This document shows, one piece after another, positions 40,691 through 50,167 of a DNA stretch of 55,181 nt (positions are counted from its first letter, which is position 1; every line of letters starts with the position of its first letter). The DNA is taken from positions 1 to 55,181 of the forward strand of contig CAMWRV010000013.1 in the NCBI GenBank assembly GCA_947176745.1, in the 5' to 3' direction. Position numbers and translations under genes: made by a program. The notes beneath the pieces are model-generated. The model searched no databases. It saw only the letters and a list, made by a program, of their open reading frames with translations, and was not told the origin of the DNA. The stretch comes from an uncultured Muribaculaceae bacterium (GTDB lineage: Bacteria > Bacteroidota > Bacteroidia > Bacteroidales > Muribaculaceae).

Positions 40691-41584
40691 GTGACTGAGA
40701 AGGGACGTAAAATAATGAAATGGAGCATCCTGTCGGCATTGCTATGCTATGCCGCAGGCATGACCGTATGGGCTCACCGCGAGGCGTCGAGTCACGTATG
40801 CACCGGCATAGAGATCCATGTGGAAGGCTCGGCGGCCATGGACTCCGTCATACGCCACGGCGTCACCGAGGAGCTCCGCGACTATCCGAAGCGCATCACG
40901 GGCACGCCGCTCCACCAGCTGAGCACAGTCGACGTGGAGCGCTATCTGGCGCGCTACAGCAACTTCGAGAGCGTCAACTGCATGATCTCCTCACACGGCA
41001 AGCTCATAGTCAGGATCGTTCCGCTTGTGCCGGTGATGCGGGTATTCTTCGCCGACTACTCGTACTACATCAACAAAGAGGGGAAACACATCGAGTCGAA
41101 CGCCGAGTTCTACAGCGACGTTCCCGTGGTGAGCGGCAGTTTCAACAGGCATTTCCGCCCGGCGGCGGTGCTTCCCCTGGTGAACTACATCCGCAAAGAC
41201 CCGATGCTCGGAGAACTTGTGAGCATGGTCGTGGCCGAAAACGAGCACAACCTGATACTTGTGCCCCGCATCCGGGGTCACGTCATCAACTTCGGCGACA
41301 CAACACGCCTTGACGAGAAAAAGCGGGCACTCGCTCTGTTTTACCGTCAGGTGATGCCCTACAAGGGATGGGAGGAATACGACACGATATCAGTTAAATT
41401 CCGCGGGCAGGTAGTGGCGACACGCCGCGACAAGACCCGGCTCAACCACGCCGAGGAATATGACGAGGAGATCGACCTTGAGGAAGCCACCCTTCCCGAC
41501 ACGGGCGAACGACACGCCACCACCGACGGCGAGACAGAACACAAACCGCAAGACACACCGGAAGGTGTCAAACAGCAAGGCTGA
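40691..41584 (+). CDS. ftsQ: Cell division protein FtsQ-like
   Basis: A 297-residue bitopic protein. GTG start at 40691 (MTEKGRKIMKW), or ATG at 40715. One TM (~10-29), then a POTRA-like segment (CTGIEIHVEGSAAMDSVIRH) and beta domain (SVNCMISSHGKLIVRIVPLV, PVVSGSFNRHF). It ends in a ~45-residue acidic disordered tail (EEYDEEIDLEEA...). Place between murC and ftsA and topology identify it; primary sequence conservation in this family is low. Confidence 0.88.
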   Translation: MTEKGRKIMKWSILSALLCYAAGMTVWAHREASSHVCTGIEIHVEGSAAMDSVIRHGVTEELRDYPKRITGTPLHQLSTVDVERYLARYSNFESVNCMISSHGKLIVRIVPLVPVMRVFFADYSYYINKEGKHIESNAEFYSDVPVVSGSFNRHFRPAAVLPLVNYIRKDPMLGELVSMVVAENEHNLILVPRIRGHVINFGDTTRLDEKKRALALFYRQVMPYKGWEEYDTISVKFRGQVVATRRDKTRLNHAEEYDEEIDLEEATLPDTGERHATTDGETEHKPQDTPEGVKQQG

Positions 41585-41586
41585 AT

Positions 41587-42912
41587 ATGAACGACGACAG
41601 ATATGTTGCTGCGATAGAGATAAGCAGCTCCAAGATAGTGGCGGCCATCGGCATGATGCACGACGACGGCCGACTCGACATAATAGCGACCGAACAGGAG
41701 AAAGGGGTCGAGAGCGTGCGCTACGGCATACTCCAGAACCTTGAGGAGACCTCGATGAGGATCAACCGCGTGATCGACAGGCTTCAGCGCAAGCCGTCGG
41801 TATCGCCACGCGTCATCACCGGGCTATATGTGGGACTGTCCGGGCGTTCGCTGCGCTCGATCACCACCGAAGTCTCGATGAGTCTTCCCGACGACACGGA
41901 GATCAACGACGAGATACTGCGCCGTCTGCGCGACCAGGCACTTGCCACGGCCATCGACTCCTCGCTCGAAGTGGTAGACGCCATACCCCGCGTCTACATG
42001 GTCGGCAAATCTGAGACGCGGTCGCCCAAGGGAGCGATCGGCAACAGAATCCACGCCACCTTCGACCTGATAGTGTGCCGTCCGGAACTTCGCCGCAACC
42101 TGCAGCGGACCATCACCGACAAGCTCGACATCCGCATCAACGGCTTCGTAGTCACCGCACTGTCGGCCGCGCAGGTGCTTCTGACCTCCGAAGAGAAGCG
42201 GCTCGGCTGCATGCTCGTCGACATGGGGGCCGAGACCACGACCGTATCGATCTACAAAGAGGGAGGACTGCGGTATTTCGCGACCCTTCCTATGGGAGGG
42301 CGCAACATCACCCGCGACATCACGAGCCTGAGCGTGCTTGAGGAGCGAGCCGAAGACATCAAGATCACCATGGGCAACGCCATAGCCCGCGACACGGCCT
42401 CGAACCTCAACATGAACGGCATCCGCATGTCGGAGGTCGGCAACCTGATAGTGGCACGCTCCGAAGAGATCGTTGCCAACGTGGTCGAACAGCTCAAATA
42501 CGCCGGCATGAAAGACAGCGACCTGCCCGCAGGCCTGATCTGCATCGGGGGCGGGACTAAACTCAACGGGATGCTTGACCTGCTGGCGCGCCAGACAGCG
42601 CTACCGGTACGCCGCGGCCAGCTTCCGACATACATACACCTCGAAGATCCGAAAGCACCCCTGTCGGAAATTCTTCAGGTCTCGAGCGTTCTATATTCAG
42701 GAGGCAGCGAATCTGCGGAAGAGTGCCTTCAGGTGCCGGGAGCGAGAGAACTGCCCGTGACAGGCGAGGGGAACCTTCCTGAAGAAGACACCCCCGACGG
42801 CCGCGCGGAGGCAAGACGGAAGAAGAAGAGCAACCGCTGGGGCGGATTCACGCGACGGATCTCCGAACTGTTCTCCAGCCCCGGAGAAGATGATTCCGAC
42901 ATACTGGAGTAG
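41587..42912 (+). CDS. ftsA: Cell division protein FtsA
   Basis: A 441-residue actin-like membrane tether for FtsZ. YVAAIEISSSKIVAAIGMMH (phosphate 1), GLYVGLSGRSLRSI (start of the 1C domain), GCMLVDMGAETTTVSIYKEG (phosphate 2), PAGLICIGGGTKLNGMLDLL (adenosine motif). C-terminal basic/hydrophobic RWGGFTRRISELFSS is the amphipathic membrane-targeting helix, followed by a short acidic end. Two bases separate it from ftsQ. Confidence 0.96.
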   Translation: MNDDRYVAAIEISSSKIVAAIGMMHDDGRLDIIATEQEKGVESVRYGILQNLEETSMRINRVIDRLQRKPSVSPRVITGLYVGLSGRSLRSITTEVSMSLPDDTEINDEILRRLRDQALATAIDSSLEVVDAIPRVYMVGKSETRSPKGAIGNRIHATFDLIVCRPELRRNLQRTITDKLDIRINGFVVTALSAAQVLLTSEEKRLGCMLVDMGAETTTVSIYKEGGLRYFATLPMGGRNITRDITSLSVLEERAEDIKITMGNAIARDTASNLNMNGIRMSEVGNLIVARSEEIVANVVEQLKYAGMKDSDLPAGLICIGGGTKLNGMLDLLARQTALPVRRGQLPTYIHLEDPKAPLSEILQVSSVLYSGGSESAEECLQVPGARELPVTGEGNLPEEDTPDGRAEARRKKKSNRWGGFTRRISELFSSPGEDDSDILE

Positions 42913-42936
42913 AAACACAGAAAACAGGCAAGAAAA

Positions 42937-44289
42937 ATGATTCACGACATAGAACGCGACATAACCGATGCCTCGGGCTTCGGCACAGAAGGACAGGACG
43001 GGGCGATCATCAAGGTGATAGGAGTCGGCGGAGGCGGCAGCAACGCGGTCAACTACATGTACAAGCAAGACATACCGCTGATCCGCTTCGTGGTGTGCAA
43101 CACCGACAAACAGGCGCTCAAGGACTCTCCGGTGCCCACGCAGCTACTGATCGGCAAGAACGTCACCCAGGGACTCGGTGCAGGCAACAAGCCCGAGGTG
43201 GGCCGCGAATGCGCCGAGGCGAGTGTCGAGGATATACGCGCGCTTTTCGACGACGAGACCGAGATGGTGTTCATCACCGCCGGCATGGGAGGAGGCACCG
43301 GCACCGGGGCCGCCCCGATAGTGGCCCGCGAGGCCAAGGCCGCCGGCATGCTGACCATAGGCATCGTGACCGTGCCCTTCATGTTCGAGGGTAAGAAAAA
43401 GATCATCAAGGCTCTGGCCGGAGCCGAAGAGATGAAGAAATATGTCGACGCCCTGCTGATCATCAACAACGAGAACCTGATCGAGCTGTACAAGGACTTC
43501 AACTTCTTCAACGCCTTCAGCAAGGCTGACGACACGCTTGCCAACGCCGCCCGAAGCATCTCGGAGATCATATCGGAGCCGATGTATATCAACGTTGACT
43601 TCCAGGACGTCAAGACCACGCTCAAAGACAGCGGGTCGGCCATCATAGCCACGGCGATCGGAGAAGGGGAGCACCGCATAACCGACGCCATCACCAAGGC
43701 CCTGCACTCCCCGCTGCTGAAGATGCACGACATCAACACCTCCAAACGCCTGCTTTTCAAATTCGTCTGTGCCAAAGACTCCGACAACCCGATCAAGACA
43801 TCGGAGATCGCCGAGATCACGAGCTTCACGTCGAAACTGCCGTCGAGCATAGATGTGAAATGGGGTATCGGCGACGACCCGTCGATGGGCGACAAGGTGA
43901 AGATCACCGTGCTCGCGTCGGGCTTCGACGTCACCATCAACGAAGAGGAGACCATCATCATCAGCGACACCTCGGAAAACGCCAAGGAACCCACCAAGCA
44001 GGAACGCGAGGAGCAGAAGAAGATCGAGGAGGTCTATGGCGCCGACAAGCTCAAGGAGCAGGAGCGCGAGACCGCCCGCCTGAAATACGCAGTGCTGAAA
44101 CCATCGCAGTTTGACGACCACGAGGTGATAGCGCTTCTCGAACGCAACCCGACACACAACCGCCCGCAGAAGATCCGCGAGATGCTGCGCAACATACCGG
44201 AGACCCCCGACTTCGCTGTCAGACAGCAGAGCCAGCGTCAGCCGGAAGATGATCGCAAGCCGTCGGGCAGCCAGATCACATTCGGATAA
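42937..44289 (+). CDS. ftsZ: Cell division GTPase FtsZ
   Basis: A 450-residue tubulin homologue that forms the Z ring. VIGVGGGGSNAVNYMY, tubulin signature GGGTGTG (118-124), NNENLIELYKDFNFFNAFSK (NxxN-type loop), and the T7-loop region NVDFQDVKTTLKDSG. A long charged linker (~350-430, EREEQKKIEEVYGADKLKEQ...) ends in a short conserved C-terminal peptide. Last gene of the dcw cluster. 24 bp after ftsA. Confidence 0.98.
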   Translation: MIHDIERDITDASGFGTEGQDGAIIKVIGVGGGGSNAVNYMYKQDIPLIRFVVCNTDKQALKDSPVPTQLLIGKNVTQGLGAGNKPEVGRECAEASVEDIRALFDDETEMVFITAGMGGGTGTGAAPIVAREAKAAGMLTIGIVTVPFMFEGKKKIIKALAGAEEMKKYVDALLIINNENLIELYKDFNFFNAFSKADDTLANAARSISEIISEPMYINVDFQDVKTTLKDSGSAIIATAIGEGEHRITDAITKALHSPLLKMHDINTSKRLLFKFVCAKDSDNPIKTSEIAEITSFTSKLPSSIDVKWGIGDDPSMGDKVKITVLASGFDVTINEEETIIISDTSENAKEPTKQEREEQKKIEEVYGADKLKEQERETARLKYAVLKPSQFDDHEVIALLERNPTHNRPQKIREMLRNIPETPDFAVRQQSQRQPEDDRKPSGSQITFG

Positions 44290-44388
44290 GAGGGGAGAGG
44301 GATGAGCCGGCACGCCCCGCAAGGCATGCAGACAGACCCCGCAGAAGAACAGAAATAACACAAAAATACAAGAATACAGTTTCCGCAG

Positions 44389-46044
44389 ATGGAAAATACA
44401 TTTTCAATGGTGGCCAAGACCTTTCAAGGGCTTGAGGACGTGCTCCGCGACGAACTTATCTCGCTCGGGGCAGAGAATGTCGAATTAGGTCGCCGCATGG
44501 TAAGCTTCGAGGGAGACCTCGAGATGATGTACAAGGCGAACCTATGTTGCCGGACGGCCCTCAGGATCCTGAAACCGATTGAAAAATTCACGGCCTACAA
44601 TCCCGACGACCTCTACGACGCCGTCAGAGAGACCGAATGGGAGAAATACATGACTCCAGAGACCACGTTTGCGATAGACTCGACAGTCAACAGCGAGGAC
44701 TTTCCTCACTCGAAATTCGTGACCTACAGGGTGAAGGACGGAATCGTCGACCACTTCCGCGACATGGCCGGCGAAAGGCCGTCGATCCGGGTTACCGACC
44801 CCGACATCATCTTCAACGTGCATATCATCGACAACCGCGTCACAATCTCGATCGACTCCAGCGGCGAGCCGCTGTCGAAGCGCGGCTACCGCGACGAGCA
44901 GACCGAAGCCCCGATCAACGAGGTCCTTGCCGCCGGCATCATCATGAAGACCGGCTGGAGAGGCGACAGCAACTTCGCCGACCCGATGTGCGGATCCGGC
45001 ACATTCCTGATCGAGGCAGCCCTGATAGCGGCCAACATCAACCCGGGCATCTACCGCAAAGGATTCGCATTCGAGAAATGGCCCGACTTCGACAAGGAAC
45101 TGTTCGAGTCACTCTACAACGACGACAGCGCCGAGCGCGAGTTCCACTTCAAGATCTATGGCGGCGACATCGACCCAGAGGCATGCCAGATCGCCCGCAA
45201 GAACATCAAGTCGGCGCAGGTAGACGACATGATCGAGCTCAACTGCCGCCCGATGAGCGACTGGACCGACAATCCCGAGCCGGGCGTGATGGTGATGAAC
45301 CCGCCCTACGGGCGCCGTCTGAAGCCCGAAGACATGGAGGAACTCTACAGAGGGATCGGCACCAATCTGAAGCGCAACTTCCCCGGCTGGCACGCATGGA
45401 TAATCGGCCTGAACGACGAAGACTTCGACAACATCGGACTCAAGCCGTCGGTGAAGATACCGATGCTCAACGGCAGCCTCGAATGCACGCTTCGCGAATA
45501 CGTGCTGTTTGACGGCCGCTACAACGACTTCCGTTCCGAAGGAGGACGCGTCAAAGGCTTCGACGACGAGAGCGACAAGACACGCGGCCCGCGCAAGATG
45601 AAGCGCCTCTCAGACGACGAATGGAAGCGCGAGACACGCAAATTCGGACAGCATGACCGCAAGCCGAAACCCTATCACCGCGACGAGCGCAAGACATATG
45701 ACCGCGACGACCGGAAGCCCTACTCACGCGACGACCGCAAACCCTTCAGCCGCGACAACCGACGCGATGACCGACGCGACGACCGCAGACCATCATACGA
45801 CAGAAACGAGCGCAAGCCGTTCAGCCGCGATGAGCGCAAGCCTTACGGCGGAGAAGGACGCAAGCCCTATGACCGCGACCGCAGAAACACAGGCGACCGC
45901 GACAACCGCCGTCCCTACGGACGCGACGACCGCCGGCAGGCAAAGACCGTCATTCCGAAAGGCCCGAGCATCGACCCCGAACGCGAGGAAGTGATCAACA
46001 AGGTCCACTTCCGCAAACGCAGACAGGATGACAAGAACCAATAA
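44389..46044 (+). CDS. THUMP-domain RNA methyltransferase with Arg/Asp-rich repeat tail
   Basis: A 551-residue class I SAM-dependent methyltransferase of the RlmL/TrmN-type N2-guanine family. N-terminal ferredoxin-like/THUMP region (~1-150), FADPMCGSGTFLIEA SAM motif (196-210), GGDIDPEACQIARKN and catalytic NPPY (304-307). Residues ~384-551 are a highly charged low-complexity tail made of ~12 loose copies of (R/K)(K/P)xxxRDxRK. Such tails in RNA enzymes bind RNA or drive condensation; that role here is inference. The target (23S rRNA m2G2445 in RlmL) is likely but not proven. Confidence 0.9.
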   Translation: MENTFSMVAKTFQGLEDVLRDELISLGAENVELGRRMVSFEGDLEMMYKANLCCRTALRILKPIEKFTAYNPDDLYDAVRETEWEKYMTPETTFAIDSTVNSEDFPHSKFVTYRVKDGIVDHFRDMAGERPSIRVTDPDIIFNVHIIDNRVTISIDSSGEPLSKRGYRDEQTEAPINEVLAAGIIMKTGWRGDSNFADPMCGSGTFLIEAALIAANINPGIYRKGFAFEKWPDFDKELFESLYNDDSAEREFHFKIYGGDIDPEACQIARKNIKSAQVDDMIELNCRPMSDWTDNPEPGVMVMNPPYGRRLKPEDMEELYRGIGTNLKRNFPGWHAWIIGLNDEDFDNIGLKPSVKIPMLNGSLECTLREYVLFDGRYNDFRSEGGRVKGFDDESDKTRGPRKMKRLSDDEWKRETRKFGQHDRKPKPYHRDERKTYDRDDRKPYSRDDRKPFSRDNRRDDRRDDRRPSYDRNERKPFSRDERKPYGGEGRKPYDRDRRNTGDRDNRRPYGRDDRRQAKTVIPKGPSIDPEREEVINKVHFRKRRQDDKNQ

Positions 46045-46094
46045 GCACCAGAACCGTTAATAAGTTACGGTTACGCAAATAAACTATATCGCTT

Positions 46095-47066
46095 ATGATC
46101 CACCGGCATGTGATGGGAAGAGAGGGAATGCTGCTGGCCACACTTGTGGCGCTGGCAATGTTTGCCGTGGCATTCTTTGTCGACACGCCCAATACCCTGG
46201 CCGGCAACATGGGTATATGTCTGCCGTCGCCCAACATGTGGGGACTGTCGCCGCTATGGGGATGGGTCACCAACCTGATATTCATGACCGTGCTGACAGT
46301 AACGCTGTTTCTTGTCAACAAGGAGTTCAGCTTCGTGCAGGGTTCCGACACGGTACTTACGGGCATGTTCATAATCATGGCCTCGTCAAACACATGGATA
46401 TCGGGGACACTGTCATCGACCCTCCTGCTCGCGCTCGCCAACCTGATCTGCCTGCTTGTGCTGTTCGGCTGCTACCGCAAGCGGAGTTCGGCACAGGAAA
46501 TGTTTGTCATAGCCACGATCCTTTCGCTCGGATCGATGATCCAGTATGCGTTCATATTCATGATGCCGGCATATCTGATCGGGGCAATGCTTCTGAAATG
46601 CTTCAACTTCAAGAGCTTCGTAGCGTTTCTGATGGGAATAGCCGCGCCATACTGGGTAGGTGTCGGACTCGGCATAATCCCACTTGACTGGTTCACGGTT
46701 CCGACATTCACCAACCTATTTGACGGCTACGCCACAAAAAGCGGGCTCTTCATCGGACTCATGAACGTGGCCGTGACAGTGCTTATGGGTCTTATACTCT
46801 CACTCAACAACATAGTAAGACTCTACGCCGGCAACACACAGCGGCGGCTCTGCAACACGGCGATCAACGTTCTGGGTCTCGTATGCGCCGCCTGCATGGT
46901 GGTAGACTTCAACAACATGGTTGTCTACATGGCCACCGTCTATATGATCACAGCCATACAGCTTGCGAACCTGTTCGCACTCTGGAACATCCAGCACGGC
47001 TCGCGATGGCTGTTCGGCATTTCGCTGGTCTATGTGCTCGGATTCCTGCTGATGGTATTCTACTGA
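46095..47066 (+). CDS. Polytopic membrane protein of unknown function
   Basis: A 323-residue very hydrophobic protein with about eight to nine TM segments (for example LLATLVALAMFAVAFFV, LIFMTVLTVTLFLVN, LALANLICLLVLFGCY, LFIGLMNVAVTVLMGLIL). Polar positions are few, with SSNTWISGTLSS and FNFKSFVAFLMGIAAPYWVG as the most distinctive stretches. No transporter signature recognised; proteins of this size and kind occur next to pdxB in Bacteroidales. The stop codon lies inside a 14-bp tandem duplication (47049-47076). Confidence 0.75.
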   Translation: MIHRHVMGREGMLLATLVALAMFAVAFFVDTPNTLAGNMGICLPSPNMWGLSPLWGWVTNLIFMTVLTVTLFLVNKEFSFVQGSDTVLTGMFIIMASSNTWISGTLSSTLLLALANLICLLVLFGCYRKRSSAQEMFVIATILSLGSMIQYAFIFMMPAYLIGAMLLKCFNFKSFVAFLMGIAAPYWVGVGLGIIPLDWFTVPTFTNLFDGYATKSGLFIGLMNVAVTVLMGLILSLNNIVRLYAGNTQRRLCNTAINVLGLVCAACMVVDFNNMVVYMATVYMITAIQLANLFALWNIQHGSRWLFGISLVYVLGFLLMVFY

Positions 47067-47076
47067 TGGTATTCTA
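47049..47076. repeat. 14-bp tandem duplication across a stop codon
   Basis: CTGATGGTATTCTA occurs twice in tandem. The TGA stop of the 46095 gene lies in copy 2. With only one copy the frame would read the same last residues (LLMVFY) and stop at TAG, so the protein is unchanged. Confidence 0.9.
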
Positions 47077-47095
47077 TTAGAACATACAACCTGAC

Positions 47096-48088
47096 ATGAG
47101 GATAATCGCAGACGACAACATACCGTTCCTGCGCGGGCGCCTTGAGTCCGTGGCAGATGTCGAATATGTGGACCAATGGGGATTCACACCCGAACTTGTG
47201 AAAGATGCCGACGCAATCGTGATACGCACCCGCACCCGGTGCGACCGCGCCCTTCTCGAAGGCTCGAAAGTGCGCCTGATCGCGACAGCCACCATCGGCA
47301 TGGACCAGATCGACCTCGAATGGTGCGCCCGGCAAGGGATAACGGTACGCAACGCCCCCGGATGCAACGCCCCCGGCGTGGCGCAATACGTATGGTCGGC
47401 ACTGCTCCGCATGGGCTTCGACCCGACGCGGCACACCGTCGGCATAGTGGGATGCGGCAACGTCGGCAGCATAGTCCGCGACTGGGGACTCGCCCTCGGC
47501 GCCCGGGTACTTGTCAGCGATCCGCCCAGAGAGGAAGCCGGAATGCCCGGAGACTACACGCCGCTCGACACACTTCTGAAAGAGAGCGACGCCGTGACGC
47601 TTCACACGCCGCTGACACACACCGGCAGACACAAGACACACCATCTGATCGGCGAGCATGAGCTGTCGCTCATAGGCGACGGCAGAATACTTGTCAACGC
47701 CGCCCGCGGGGCCGTGGTTGATTTCAACGCCCTGCGCCCTCACGTGACCACAGGGAGGATACGCGCCGCGATCGACACCTGGGAGGGGGAACCCGAAGTG
47801 GACAGAGCACTGCTCGACGCCGTGGAATACGGCACATTCCACATAGCCGGATACTCACGCCAGGGGAAAGAACGCGCCACACGCATGGCAATAGAAGCGA
47901 TAGAAGAGACATTCGGCGTCAGCATCGACAAGAGCGGACTTACTCCCGCTTACGAGGGCACACCGGGCCTGACAGCGGAAAAGATCACCCGTTCATACGA
48001 TCCCGCCGGCGACACCGCCATGCTCCGGAACGCTCCCGGCGAGTTCGACACACTCAGACGCGACTACAAATACCGCGAAGAGGCATGA
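47096..48088 (+). CDS. pdxB: 4-phosphoerythronate dehydrogenase
   Basis: A 330-residue D-2-hydroxyacid dehydrogenase for the DXP-dependent pyridoxal phosphate pathway. N-terminal IIADDNIPFLRGRLE, VIRTRTRCDRALLEGSKVRL, IATATIGMDQID, NAPGCNAPGVAQYVWSALL, NAD motif VGIVGCGNVGSIV, LVNAARGAVVDF and DTWEGEPE, with the PdxB-type C-terminal dimerisation domain. Overlaps the next gene by 4 bp (ATGA). Confidence 0.93.
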   Translation: MRIIADDNIPFLRGRLESVADVEYVDQWGFTPELVKDADAIVIRTRTRCDRALLEGSKVRLIATATIGMDQIDLEWCARQGITVRNAPGCNAPGVAQYVWSALLRMGFDPTRHTVGIVGCGNVGSIVRDWGLALGARVLVSDPPREEAGMPGDYTPLDTLLKESDAVTLHTPLTHTGRHKTHHLIGEHELSLIGDGRILVNAARGAVVDFNALRPHVTTGRIRAAIDTWEGEPEVDRALLDAVEYGTFHIAGYSRQGKERATRMAIEAIEETFGVSIDKSGLTPAYEGTPGLTAEKITRSYDPAGDTAMLRNAPGEFDTLRRDYKYREEA

Positions 48089-48780
48089 AAAAATACTATG
48101 TTGTGTGGGTTGGCCGCGAACCCGGAGTCTACGACGACCTTCAGGACGCGATGGAACAGGTAGACGACTATCCCGGCGCGTCGTTCAAAAGCTACACGAG
48201 CGCCACAGCCGCCGCCGAGGCATTCCGTCGCGGCACCGCGCGCAGCGACAGCCGTGAACTGGGCGGCCTTCTGATCGACGCCGGCAAACAGCGGCAGGCA
48301 GCCGCCGACACGCTCGATTCACAGCGGCGCAACATGCCCCGTTCGGGCAACAGCGATTACATGGCCAACCCCGAGATCGACCTCGACGGCTGGGCCGTCG
48401 ATGCCGCATGCGCCGGCAATCCCGGCAAGATGGAATATCGTGGAGTCGAACTGATGACAGGCCGCGAACTCTTTCATGTCGGGCCATTCGAACAGTCCAC
48501 AAACAACATCGGGGAATTTCTTGCCATAGTCCACGCGCTGTCGCTGATGTTCCAGCGCGGCGAGCGGCACACCATCTACAGCGACTCGGTGACCGGCATG
48601 GCATGGGTGCGCAACCGGAAAGTGAAGACCCAACTCGCGCGCAACGCAAAGACAGAAAAAAGTTTCCAGCTCATGGAACGCGCGCTGTCGTGGCTCAACA
48701 CCCACACCATCGATGTGAAGATCCGCAAATGGGACACCGACCGCTGGGGTGAGATACCCGCCGACTTCGGACGCAAATAG
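48085..48780 (+). CDS. Ribonuclease HI with N-terminal RNA:DNA-hybrid-binding (viroplasmin) domain
   Basis: A 231-residue protein. Residues 1-48 (KYYVVWVGREPGVYDDLQDA...) form the small hybrid-binding domain found at the start of eukaryotic RNase H1 and many Bacteroidota RNases H. The catalytic domain begins WAVDAACAGNPG with Asp106, then Glu144 (NNIGEF), Asp167 (IYSDSVTG) and the final carboxylates in KWDTDRWGE (Asp217/Asp219). Degrades RNA in RNA:DNA hybrids. Translationally coupled to pdxB by ATGA overlap. The window thus carries both RNase H types. Confidence 0.93.
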   Translation: MKKYYVVWVGREPGVYDDLQDAMEQVDDYPGASFKSYTSATAAAEAFRRGTARSDSRELGGLLIDAGKQRQAAADTLDSQRRNMPRSGNSDYMANPEIDLDGWAVDAACAGNPGKMEYRGVELMTGRELFHVGPFEQSTNNIGEFLAIVHALSLMFQRGERHTIYSDSVTGMAWVRNRKVKTQLARNAKTEKSFQLMERALSWLNTHTIDVKIRKWDTDRWGEIPADFGRK

Positions 48781-48785
48781 ACGCG

Positions 48786-49724
48786 ATGGATCCAGACATC
48801 ACGACAGCCGTCAAGACAGCACTCATGCGCGCCGGAGCCTGCGCTGTCGGCATAGCCGAGGCCGGTCCGGTAGACGACAGCGCAATGGCACAGTTCGACC
48901 GCTGGCTCGCCTCAGGACACGAGGCCGGAATGACCTACATGCACAACCACCGCGAGATCCGCCGCGATCCGCGCCTGCTGTTAGAGGGTGCGGCATCGGT
49001 GATATGCATGGCGTTCGGATACCGCACCGGACGCATGCGCGATCCCGGACTGCCGCATATATCGGCCTACGCGCTGCTTCCAGACTACCATGACGTGATC
49101 AGAAAACTGATACGTGAATCCGGAATAGGGGAGACACTCGGAGAGGAACACCGCGACTGGCGCATATGCATAGACTCCGCCCCTGTCATGGAGAGATACT
49201 GGGCTGTCAGATCAGGCACAGGCATCAGAGGCGACAACGGATCGGTGATCATCCCGGGGTATGGATGCGAGGTATTTCTGGCCGAGATCGTGACGACAAA
49301 AAGACTGCGGCCCGACACCCCCCTTGACAGAGACTGCGGCCACTGCGGCGCATGCCGCAGCGCGTGTCCCACCGGAGCACTCGGCACAGAGCGCACAGCC
49401 GACTGCCGCAGATGCATAAGCTACCTCACCATAGAGCACCGCGGCCCATGGGAGAGCGCGGAACAGATCATGGCGATGTCGACCGCAGCCGGAAAAAAGA
49501 CGCTTTTCGGATGCGACAGATGCGTAACCGCATGTCCGCACAACAGAAAAGGCATCCCCTGCACGGGAATGCCTGATCCGTCAGACGAGATACTTGCCCT
49601 GACCGACGATGACATACTCACGCTCCCACCCGACAGACTTTCCGCAAAACTGAAAGGGAGCTGTCTGAAAAGAGCGAAAACCGACGGGCTGAGAAGAAAC
49701 GCCCTAAACCTCGGGAGTCTCTGA
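48786..49724 (+). CDS. queG: Epoxyqueuosine reductase
   Basis: A 312-residue cobalamin-dependent iron-sulfur enzyme for the last step of queuosine synthesis in tRNA. MTYMHNHREIRRDPRLLLEG, the two-[4Fe-4S] ferredoxin part CGHCGACRSACPTGAL and GCDRCVTACPHN with the intervening CRRCISYLTIEHRG are typical. Slightly shorter than E. coli QueG, which has an extra C-terminal HEAT-like domain. Starts 5 bp after the RNase HI gene. Its last 21 bp overlap the convergent 49704-50036 gene. Confidence 0.95.
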   Translation: MDPDITTAVKTALMRAGACAVGIAEAGPVDDSAMAQFDRWLASGHEAGMTYMHNHREIRRDPRLLLEGAASVICMAFGYRTGRMRDPGLPHISAYALLPDYHDVIRKLIRESGIGETLGEEHRDWRICIDSAPVMERYWAVRSGTGIRGDNGSVIIPGYGCEVFLAEIVTTKRLRPDTPLDRDCGHCGACRSACPTGALGTERTADCRRCISYLTIEHRGPWESAEQIMAMSTAAGKKTLFGCDRCVTACPHNRKGIPCTGMPDPSDEILALTDDDILTLPPDRLSAKLKGSCLKRAKTDGLRRNALNLGSL

Positions 49725-50036
49725 GCCCCACGGCTCATTGCTGTTGAGGCCGCGCACATCTTCAGAATCCTCGACCTCACGCGACAGCACACTCTCGATC
49801 TCACGGACCGAGCTGTCGTCAAACTCCCTGTAATTCCTGTATTTCTCCTCATCTCCGGCATTGACAGGAACTACCGTCATTCGGTCATAGAAATCAAGAT
49901 CCGACAGATCGGGAAACCTGTCGACAAGATACTCTCTGACCACGGCCTTGATATCGGCCAACTCACCGCCCCGACTGCCGAGAGCCAGACGGTACTTCGT
50001 CGAATTTCCAAAACTGATAATACAAACGGTGTCCAT
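49704..50036 (-). CDS. Small conserved-looking hypothetical protein
   Basis: A 110-residue acidic protein (MDTVCIISFGNSTKYRLALG...). Start at 50036 is chosen because upstream codons translate from AT-rich intergenic DNA. Predicted alpha/beta, with ADIKAVVREYLVDRFPDLSD as a likely helix and a disordered acidic C-terminus (SREVEDSEDVRGLNSNEPWG). The only minus-strand gene between 25.1 and 55 kb. It overlaps the queG end and is divergent from rnpA. No family recognised. Confidence 0.7.
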   Translation of the reverse strand: MDTVCIISFGNSTKYRLALGSRGGELADIKAVVREYLVDRFPDLSDLDFYDRMTVVPVNAGDEEKYRNYREFDDSSVREIESVLSREVEDSEDVRGLNSNEPWGSETPEV

Positions 50037-50121
50037 AAGATATAAATATATAAAATTACCGGCATCCGCCGAGACAGATACCTCCAAATTAAAAACGCCC
50101 GGCGGCGGAATTGGTTTCGAA

Positions 50122-50135
50122 GGGCTCCGAAGCCC
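50122..50135. other. Short hairpin between divergent genes
   Basis: GGGCT-CCGA-AGCCC within a longer imperfect inverted repeat (about 50114-50140), between the 50036 gene and rnpA. No T-run, so it is not a standard terminator. It may be a leader or operator element. Confidence 0.35.
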
Positions 50136-50155
50136 CAAACTTCAGCGGAATTTAT

Positions 50156-50163
50156 TAAATTTG
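50156..50163 (+). promoter_or_regulatory. -7 box abutting rnpA
   Basis: TAAATTTG ends 4 bp before the first ATG of rnpA (50168). The transcript would be leaderless from 50168, or have a ~30-nt leader if translation starts at the second ATG (50198). Confidence 0.65.
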
Positions 50164-50167
50164 CAAC

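Noticed and set aside
43144..44361. 405-codon antisense ORF over ftsZ
   Set aside because: Shadow ORF caused by codon bias; no promoter or domain.
46053..46073. Hairpin AACCGT...ACGGTT after the methyltransferase gene as a terminator
   Set aside because: Six-bp stem, 9-base loop and no T-run; too weak to call.
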